64,000 bases of DNA from the NCBI GenBank assembly GCA_026936335.1, contig JAPMXV010000029.1, positions 248,001 to 312,000 on the forward strand. Direction: 5' to 3'. The notes under the pieces were generated by a model that was not told the origin of the DNA, made no database searches, and saw only the letters and a program-made list of their open reading frames with translations. This stretch comes from Mantamonas sphyraenae (Eukaryota; CRuMs; Mantamonadidae). The position numbers were made by a program, and so were the translations under genes. The number at the start of each line of letters is the position of its first letter. The first letter of the stretch is position 1. Shown here piece after piece: positions 57,871-64,000 of the stretch.

Positions 57871-58711
57871 ATGTCGGCCAGGAAGCAACAAGAGAGCAAT
57901 CTACTTTCCAAAAAAGTGACAGGCGTGCGGCAGACCTCTTCGTGGGACTGTGGTGTGGCGTGTGTGGCGACACTGGCTGGTTTGTGCGCGGAGCTGGACT
58001 CCTCATTCACAGCCCCGTCCCTCTCTTCCCTCAAGAGGGGCCTTGACGTCAAGAGCGTGTGGACAATCGACCTTGCACATTTGCTGCACTCCATTGGACT
58101 TGAACAGTGGGAAATGCACACCACCCACGCTGGCGTGGACGAGTCGTACAAGGTCCGTTTGCGGCGTGTACACCTGCCGCCCTCACTGCATCCAGACACG
58201 ATATGACACACACGCCTTCCCCAATGCCCACTCAATCCTCTCACAACTGCACTGCCCTGCACATTCGGCCTCGAACCCCAGCATTTTTCCTACTACGCGG
58301 CGGAGATCGACTCGGACGAGAAGCGGGTCACCAAACTGTTCAAGGAGGCCAGCGAGGCCCAGTGGCCCGTGTACGAACACAAAACACTGGACATGGATTG
58401 GCTGTTGGATCAGACCTGTGACGACAAGACGGGTGCAATGGTGGCGCCGGTGATCCTGCTCGTCGATGCAAACAAGCTGACCTGCACGTCCTGCACGCCC
58501 TCCACATCCTGGTTCGGCTGGATGTCCTCCACATCGACCTCGTATTGTGGCCACTACGTCCTCCTTCTCGACTACGATCCCGACACGCAATACTTTACGT
58601 ACTTCAATCCGGCCAGTTCGGCGTCCCTCTGCTACGCCGGGTCGTCTGACCTCAGCAAGGCCTGGAAGGCTTCGGGCACAGACCAAGACACCCTAATTTA
58701 TCGCTTTGACG

Positions 58712-58745
<34 letters not shown>

Positions 58746-58764
58746 TCGCTCGGAAAGTCCATGA
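57871..58764 (+). CDS. GUCD1: GUCD1 family protein (guanylyl cyclase domain-containing 1; C39-peptidase-like fold)
   Basis: Exons 57871..58152 and 58282..58764 give 254 residues. The 129-nt intron (GTCCGT...CCAG, phase 0) joins AGVDESYK to HFSYYAAEID. Family signatures: RQTSSWDCGVACVATLAG (Cys in a papain/C39-like position), VWTIDLAHLLHSIG, AGVDESYKHFSYYA, PVILLVDANKLTC, CGHYVLLLDYD (conserved His) and YFNPASSAS. Despite its name the family is unrelated to nucleotide cyclases and its biochemical role is unknown; the Cys/His/Asp-Asn layout suggests a cysteine-protease-like fold. An (AGC)n repeat at 58711-58744 adds a serine tract near the C-terminus. Its stop lies 5 bp from that of the convergent TyrRS gene. 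Confidence 0.93.
58711..58744 (+). repeat. (AGC)n serine-coding repeat in GUCD1
   Basis: About 11 units, close to the stop codon; outside the conserved GUCD1 fold. Confidence 0.9.
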
Positions 58765-58769
58765 AAACG

Positions 58770-60170
58770 CTAGAGGTCCACCTCTTCATTCGCTGCTGCC
58801 AATCGCACCACATGCTTTCGCTTTTTGCCCAGCCCCAGCAGCACCACGGAGCCACCGACCACATCTGCAGCGGCTACACGCTGGTGGATGTCTTCCACGC
58901 GTGCGTTGTTCACGTACAGGCCTCCGTCAGTGACGAGTCGCCTCACCGCCGCCTTGGACAGGCCGTCGACGGCACGTGCCACGACGTCCACGACGGGGCT
59001 GTCGAGCACGTCACTTGGTTGCAAGGTGCTTCCGGGCACGTGTTCAAACAGGGCAGCCCACTCGTCGGAGCTTGCCTCCACGTCCTGCAGCTTGGTGGCA
59101 CCAAAGAGCACCCGTGTGCCCAGTTGGGCCAATTTCAGCCCGGCTGCGCCGTGGACCAGACTCGTGACACTGTCAGCGAGGGCCCTCTGCGCCACACGCT
59201 CCTCCGGTGCTTCTGTGTGTTTGGCCATGACGTCCATAATGCTCTCCAGCGGCTGCAACGTGAGAGCGCAAAGCAGCCTGTGAACGTCTTCGTCCCGAGC
59301 CTGCATCAGGAACTGGTACAGTTCGAATTCACTGGTTTTGCTGCGGTCCAACCACACTGCGTTTCCTGCGCTCTTGCCGTACTTTTCACCCGACGCCGTT
59401 GTGAGCAGCGGGATCGTGACCCCAAACGCAGGTTCGCCACGCTCCTCGGCGACGCTGCGTTTGAAAATCAGGTCGCAGCCCGCAGTGATGTTGCCCCACT
59501 GGTCGGCACCTCCCAGCTGCACCCTGCAGCCGTGGCGCCGGTACAGATACTCAAAGTCCGCCGCCTGGAAGGTCTGGTAGACAAACTCGGTCAACGACAG
59601 GCCATCCTCGTTGTCCAGGCGAGAGCGCACACTCTCCTTGGCCAGCATTTGGTTCACTCGAAAGTGGATGCCCACGTCGCGGATGTACTCGATGCAATTC
59701 ATGGGGCCGTACCACTCCATGTTGTTCACCACTTGCAGCCCCGCCTGCTGCTCTGCCGCAAGACCCTCGGCCTCCTCTTGCGCACTCGCGTGTGCAAACA
59801 CTCGCTGAAGATCCGCGCTGATGCCATACACATTCCGGTGCACCTCCTCTTCGCTCAGCAGCGCACGTTCGCTGTTGCGTCCAGACGGGTCGCCAATCAG
59901 CCCTGTTGCCCCGCCCAACAACGCCACAGGACGGAACCCGTAGTTCTGGAACCGCTTCAGCGCCACCAAACACGCCAAATTGCCCACGTGGAGCGAGTCG
60001 GCCGTCGGATCGATGCCCAGATACACGCCCGGGCGCTCGTTCGTCGGCGTCGCTGCAAGCGTGCCCACGTTCCACCTGTGCACAAACGTATCAAATGCCT
60101 CGCGATGCGTCACCGAATGCAACGAACCACGCGCTTCCAACACCTGTTTGATGCTGACCCGGCCGCTCAT
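58770..60170 (-). CDS. YARS2: Tyrosyl-tRNA synthetase, bacterial/mitochondrial type
   Basis: 466 residues, single exon. Class I synthetase with GIDPTADSLHVGN as the HIGH-type motif, ALLGGATGLIGDPSGR (ATP/tyrosine pocket), EFVYQTFQAADFEYLY with QLGGADQWGNI (tyrosine recognition) and GEKYGKSAGNAVWLD as the KMSKS-type loop. A C-terminal S4-like domain is present (LSKAAVRRLVTDGGLYVNN...VLLGLGKKRKHVVRL). The bacterial-type sequence implies charging of mitochondrial tRNA-Tyr; cytosolic eukaryotic TyrRS is a different, archaeal-like enzyme. The N-terminus MSGRVSIKQVLEARGSLHSV has few acidic residues and could be a weak mitochondrial presequence, but the import signal is not obvious. Confidence 0.96.
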   Translation of the reverse strand: MSGRVSIKQVLEARGSLHSVTHREAFDTFVHRWNVGTLAATPTNERPGVYLGIDPTADSLHVGNLACLVALKRFQNYGFRPVALLGGATGLIGDPSGRNSERALLSEEEVHRNVYGISADLQRVFAHASAQEEAEGLAAEQQAGLQVVNNMEWYGPMNCIEYIRDVGIHFRVNQMLAKESVRSRLDNEDGLSLTEFVYQTFQAADFEYLYRRHGCRVQLGGADQWGNITAGCDLIFKRSVAEERGEPAFGVTIPLLTTASGEKYGKSAGNAVWLDRSKTSEFELYQFLMQARDEDVHRLLCALTLQPLESIMDVMAKHTEAPEERVAQRALADSVTSLVHGAAGLKLAQLGTRVLFGATKLQDVEASSDEWAALFEHVPGSTLQPSDVLDSPVVDVVARAVDGLSKAAVRRLVTDGGLYVNNARVEDIHQRVAAADVVGGSVVLLGLGKKRKHVVRLAAANEEVDL

Positions 60171-60264
60171 TTCTGCAGGGAGTCACACTACGGGAGGCGA
60201 AAAAAGTGGATGGGACGTCGCTGCTCGCGTCGCTGTTCTACAGTATTGTTCTACTCATGGAGCA

Positions 60265-62601
60265 TCACACAGAGATGGAGCCCTTGCGGAACTCGGTCTT
60301 GCCAATGAGCATGTTGACGAGCACCGGGTGGCCCGAGGAGGCGTACTTCTTGGCGACGTCGATGGTGGACTTGATCTTGCCCTCCTGGCTGCACTTGAGC
60401 CCCTTGGCGCCGAGGCCCTTGACGCAGTCGTTGTAGTCGGAAAACTCCAGGTTGCAGGCTGCGTCCGACTCCAGCAGGATCACCTGGTCGCGGTAGATCT
60501 GCTGCCAGCACGCATCGTTGCCAATCAGACCAATCACAGGCACCTGGTGGCGCACAAACGTGTCGTACTCGATCATGGAGTAGCCCACAGAGCCGTCACC
60601 CCAGATGACCCACACCTCGGCCTCGGGACGCACCAGTTTGGCACCCAGCGCAAAGCCGGCGCCCACACCCAGTGTGCCAAACGCACCCGGGTCCAACCAC
60701 GACAACGGCGCACGCGGCTGCGTGATGTAGCTTGCCGTAGCCACAAAGTCGCCTCCGTCGGCCACCAGAATGGCCTCGTCCGCCATGTAGCGTTCCAGAG
60801 TGGCGCACACCTTGAGCGGGTTCATGTACTGAGACACCTCCGCCTCCATCTGCTCGCGGATCGAGTCCTCGCGCTGGTGGTTCAGCTGGGACAGCTCGTC
60901 GAACCAGGTGACCCAGTGCTGTCGCGGGTGGTTCAGTTTGGCGTCCGCCGTGCCGCCCACACGTGCCTTCATCACCGCGGCCAGCGCCACAATGAACGAA
61001 GCAGGGTCAGCGTTGCACGACACCGCAGGCATCACCGAGTTGAGCGTCAGGTCGTCCAGGCTGCGGTTGCAGGTGATGACCTTGCCCCGCTTGATCGACA
61101 GACCATACTGCATGCGAAAGTCCAGCGGCACGCCCATGACAAACACCACATCCGCCTTCTTCAGCGCGTTGGTGCGCTTGTGGCGGAACTGCACCGGGTT
61201 GTTGCGTCCCAGCAGGCCGCGTGCCATGCCCGACAGGTAGGTGGGCATGTTCAGAAACTCCAGCGCCGCAGCGAGTGCCTTGGCTCCCTCGGGGCCTCCC
61301 AGCATGCACTGCGACCCAATCAGGATCACAGGACGCTTGGCGGCAAACAGAAGATCGGCAGCGTTGTGCACCTGGTACGTGGGCGGCTTGGGCACATCCA
61401 CGGGCAGCGGCTGCTTCAGCACCGTCGCCGTCTGCAGACCCGCAAACAGATTGTTCATGTAGTTGTTCAGGTACATGCCCAGGAAGAAGTTGACCAATCC
61501 CGGACCGGCCGTGCGGTCCACAAACTCCTTGCGCGTCAGCTCCTCCTGGTACAGCGTGTCCAGCGGAAGCTCCACAAACACGGGGCCCGGCACACCCGAC
61601 TGCGCAACCTGGAAGGCCTTTTCAATGGCCGGCACAATCTCGCGCACCGTCTGCGGCCTGGAAACCCACTTGCAGATCGGCTCCATCAGCGCAACCTGGT
61701 CAATGTCCTGCAGCGCGCCGCGGCCCCGCACAATCGTCGCCGCCGCACCGCCAAACAGCACCAGTGGCGACTGTGCCATTTGTGCGTTCTTGATGGCCGT
61801 CACCGTGTTTGTCACACCGGGTCCTGCCGTCACCTGCAAGCGTGTGTCGCGTGCGGTGTGTGTGTGTGCCCCCCACCGTGTCAGTCCCAACAACCCATTG
61901 CGCGCCAAAAAACGTGCCGGGGCTCCGAAACGGCAAAAAACACGTGTTCCGCGTCGCCCTGCTACGTACCGCTGCCACACCGGGCTTGCCGGTGAGTCGG
62001 GCCACGGCGTCAGCCGCAAACACTGCGTTGACCTCGTGGCGCACGTCAATAATGCGGATGCCGCGCTCCTTGGCGCCGACAATCATGGGGCTGATGTGCC
62101 CGCCAATCAGGGTGAACAGAAACTCGACGCCATGCTTCTGCAGCACTGCTCCCACAAGGTCACCAGCATGGCGCACCTTGCCCACAGGCTCACGCGGACT
62201 GAGTGCATGCATCCAAACCATGGCCGTGTGTCCATGCGTGTGTCAGCGCAAGTCGAAAAAGCTCGTCCGTCAAAAAGGGCGCCAACACCGACACGTGGTC
62301 GCCCCCCACCCCTTCCCTCTCTCTCACTCTCTCACGATGTGAAAACATACTACGAGCTGTCTGCCTTTTCCGACACCAGCCACTTGATGGCATAGATGAC
62401 TGTCACAGCCATGAGGACGTAGAGGCCCAGGCCCAGCAGCCACTGTTCGGGCAGCTCGTTCGGATCCAGGTACTTCATGCCCAGCGTCCACGCAGGACCA
62501 AACTGGAACCGGATCAGGTGCTTGGCACGGTCCAAGTCGTTCTTCATGAATTCTTGTGTGGCAGCCCATGCTGCCCAGAAGGTCACCTTCAGCTCGTCCA
62601 T
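60265..62601 (-). CDS. ILVBL: ILVBL/HACL2 thiamine-pyrophosphate 2-hydroxyacyl-CoA lyase, membrane anchored
   Basis: Exons 62354..62601, 61970..62198 and 60265..61833 (complement) give 681 residues (human ILVBL 632). Introns are 155 nt (GTAGTA...TCAG, phase 2) and 136 nt (GTACGT...GCAG, phase 0). Exon 1 encodes a membrane helix ([20 protein letters not shown]) and is joined as [20 protein letters not shown], giving the N-terminal anchor also seen in human ILVBL. TPP-enzyme motifs: [33 protein letters not shown] (catalytic Glu), [38 protein letters not shown], and [14 protein letters not shown] with [13 protein letters not shown] as the TPP/Mg signature. The C-terminus [11 protein letters not shown] matches the human ending. 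It cleaves 2-hydroxy fatty acyl-CoAs in fatty-acid alpha-oxidation at the ER. Confidence 0.95.
61899..61912 (-). promoter_or_regulatory. E2F-like TTTTTTGGCGCGCA in ILVBL intron 2
   Basis: Reads TTTTTTGGCGCG on the minus strand, the same strand as ILVBL. A related CGGCAAAAAA element follows at ~61930. Confidence 0.4.
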
Positions 62602-62672
62602 GCTTCTTCTCTCCAGTGGCAGCACTCGCAGCGCAGCGCACTCCCTCCACCAACACGTCTCCAAAACCCCCA
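62602..62672. promoter_or_regulatory. Divergent promoter region, ILVBL / F-box
   Basis: 71 bp between the ILVBL and F-box start codons; no distinctive motif seen. Confidence 0.45.
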
Positions 62673-64000
62673 ATGGGAAACACGTCCAGTGGTCATCCGG
62701 ATTCTTCTTCGTCTTCTTCTTCCTCCCAGCCATCTTCCTCAGCGTGGGCCAACTTCTCCTCGCCCTTTGTTCAGGACCTTGCCCATGCCGTCGCCCGTGT
62801 TGGACTGGCTCGGCAGAACTCTCTCGGTGCGGATGCGTACGAGGACGACGACTACTTTCCCCCCATCCTCGAACTCCCCCACGAGGTCATGGTCAACATC
62901 TTCCGCCACCTCTCGTGCGTCACATGCCCCCAGCATCCTCCTCCCTTTGCGAATTCTGGACCGTCGCTGACACATCTTGCCCCCCCCCTTCGCGCCTCCC
63001 AGTGACGAAGAGAAGTGTTCCTGCATGCTTGTGTGCCAGGACTGGGAGTACACATTGCGTTCGCCTGAGCTCTGGGAGCATGAGCCCAGCGTACTGCAGA
63101 AGTACCAGGGGTTGATCACCGACGAGTACCTTGCCAAACTTTGCTCCACAGTGCTGCAGTACGCACAGCACGTGCGTCTCGACTGGTCCGAGGTCTCTGC
63201 AGATGGCTTCCTGGACTTTGCAAACATCTGTGGGCCCACCCTTCGTTCGCTCAACGTCTCCCATTGCCCAAACGTCGGTCCTGCCCTGGACTTGATGCTT
63301 CGCCTCATGCCCCAGCTCAGACAGCTCAGAATCGCTTCCACGCGCTTCGACCGCGCCATCTTTGGCCTCATCGCAAAGAATCTTCCCGACCTCACCCTCC
63401 TTGACCTCAGCTACACCTCTGTGCGCGACGACGACATCATCGACATCATTGAAGCCTGCCCGAACATCCAACACCTCCATCTCGACGGCTGTTCCGACCT
63501 TGAGGGCGCATTCTTTGCCCATTGCCAACACTTGCGTTCCCTGACCATCACCAACTGCTACAACATCCCCTTCGAGCACCTGGACACCCTTGCCGCGAAC
63601 GCAACCAATCTCCATGTCCTCGACGTGTCCACTGTGGCCAATCTCAACTGCACCGTCGTCATGGACATTGTCGAGGCGTGCACTCACCTGGAAGAACTCA
63701 CAGTTGGCCACCTGCAAGAAAAGTCGCACACCGAAGCGAACAATCTCCCAGGGCGCTCCGTCACAAACACGTCCCTCCGCACTCTCATCAACCGTGGTGG
63801 CCCTCTTCCCATCATCGATGAGCTCGTGCGATCCGCTCCGCAGCTTCGCGTCCTCCGTCTCTCCTCGGGAGGGTGGAAACCACAGAAGAACATCACATGG
63901 GCCACAAACCCACCCTGCGCAGAGTCTCTCCGTGAAATCTACCTGGACGGCCAGATGTTCCATGACTACGATGACATCCACGCTGTCGTGACTGCCTTTC
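62673..64000 (+). CDS. F-box/leucine-rich repeat protein (3' partial)
   Basis: Exons 62673..62914 and 63003..64000, open to the window end, give at least 413 residues. The 88-nt intron (GTGCGT...CCAG, phase 2) splits the F-box and its removal gives LELPHEVMVNIFRHLSSDEE followed by CSCMLVCQDWEYTLRSPELW, a standard F-box. LRRs follow: LRSLNVSHCPNVGPALDLML, LPDLTLLDLSYTSVRDDDII, CPNIQHLHLDGCSDLEGAFF, LRSLTITNCYNIPFEHLDTL and LHVLDVSTVANLNC. The N-terminus has a serine tract (STSSGHPDS-type context) and an acidic cluster. It is likely an SCF substrate adaptor; it is distinct in sequence from the FBXL gene at 54.6-56.0 kb. The start faces ILVBL 71 bp away. Confidence 0.9.

Noticed and set aside
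58770-60170. Bacterial contamination, suggested by the bacterial-type TyrRS.
   Set aside because: Flanked at 5 and 94 bp by intron-containing eukaryotic genes; this enzyme type is the normal mitochondrial one.
59980-61995. A 671-codon open frame antisense to TyrRS and ILVBL.
   Set aside because: Overlaps two clearly conserved genes and spans ILVBL intron 2; no recognisable motif.
1-64000. CRISPR arrays, insertion sequences, tRNA/rRNA genes, viral genes.
   Set aside because: No direct repeats with spacers, no transposase or integrase, no cloverleaf or rRNA sequence seen. Repeats are triplet or dinucleotide microsatellites only.

Overview
This 64 kb window comes from the nuclear genome of a flagellated unicellular eukaryote. 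It holds 25 protein-coding genes on both strands. Most have spliceosomal introns with GTRNGT donors (mainly GTGCGT, GTACGT, GTAAGT, GTAGGT) and YAG acceptors. Coding DNA is GC-rich, serine homopolymer tracts are common, and gene spacing is extremely tight. CLUAP1/IFT38 implies a cilium. A CSL (RBPJ/Su(H)) type transcription factor points to Amorphea (opisthokonts, apusomonads, amoebozoans), so a flagellated protist near the opisthokonts is the best guess; the species cannot be named from sequence alone. I see no bacterial, viral or transposon genes and no tRNA or rRNA gene.

Layout. 1-11 kb: the 3' part of a giant sacsin-like chaperone ending in a RING finger, followed 19 bp later by a small DUF3592-like membrane protein. 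12-18 kb: FAM50/XAP5, an acid-lipase-type alpha/beta hydrolase and an XK-like membrane protein. 18-22 kb: a coiled-coil/PX protein divergent from a second coiled-coil protein. 22-29 kb: ATG8, a VNX1-like YccF-CAX cation/H+ exchanger, the fork-protection protein TIPIN/Csm3, and an old-yellow-enzyme oxidoreductase with a C-terminal membrane anchor. 28.6-39.5 kb: a signal-peptide/single-TM protein with a very large ankyrin cytoplasmic region, an R-SNARE, the CSL factor, 6-phosphogluconolactonase, and an EOGT-like GT61 glycosyltransferase. 39.6-52 kb: a ~4,050-residue HECTD4-like HECT ubiquitin ligase. 52-64 kb: an RPA1-C-like zinc/OB protein, SBDS, an F-box/LRR protein, CLUAP1/IFT38, GUCD1, bacterial-type tyrosyl-tRNA synthetase, ILVBL/HACL2 and a 3'-truncated second F-box/LRR protein.

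The genes form no single pathway. Two themes recur: protein quality control and ubiquitin (sacsin-RING, HECT ligase, two F-box proteins, ATG8) and membrane trafficking (VAMP, PX protein). Six head-to-head pairs lie 57-188 bp apart between start codons, and six tail-to-tail pairs are separated by only 5-48 bp.

Most notable points: (i) a Notch-topology ankyrin protein, CSL and an EOGT-like enzyme sit within 11 kb of each other; (ii) ATG8 is encoded with its terminal glycine already exposed; (iii) a T-run/GGCGCGC (E2F-like) element recurs four times, three of them inside introns; (iv) six otherwise intact conserved genes each have one single-base frame break at a short homopolymer, which looks like residual long-read assembly error rather than biology.
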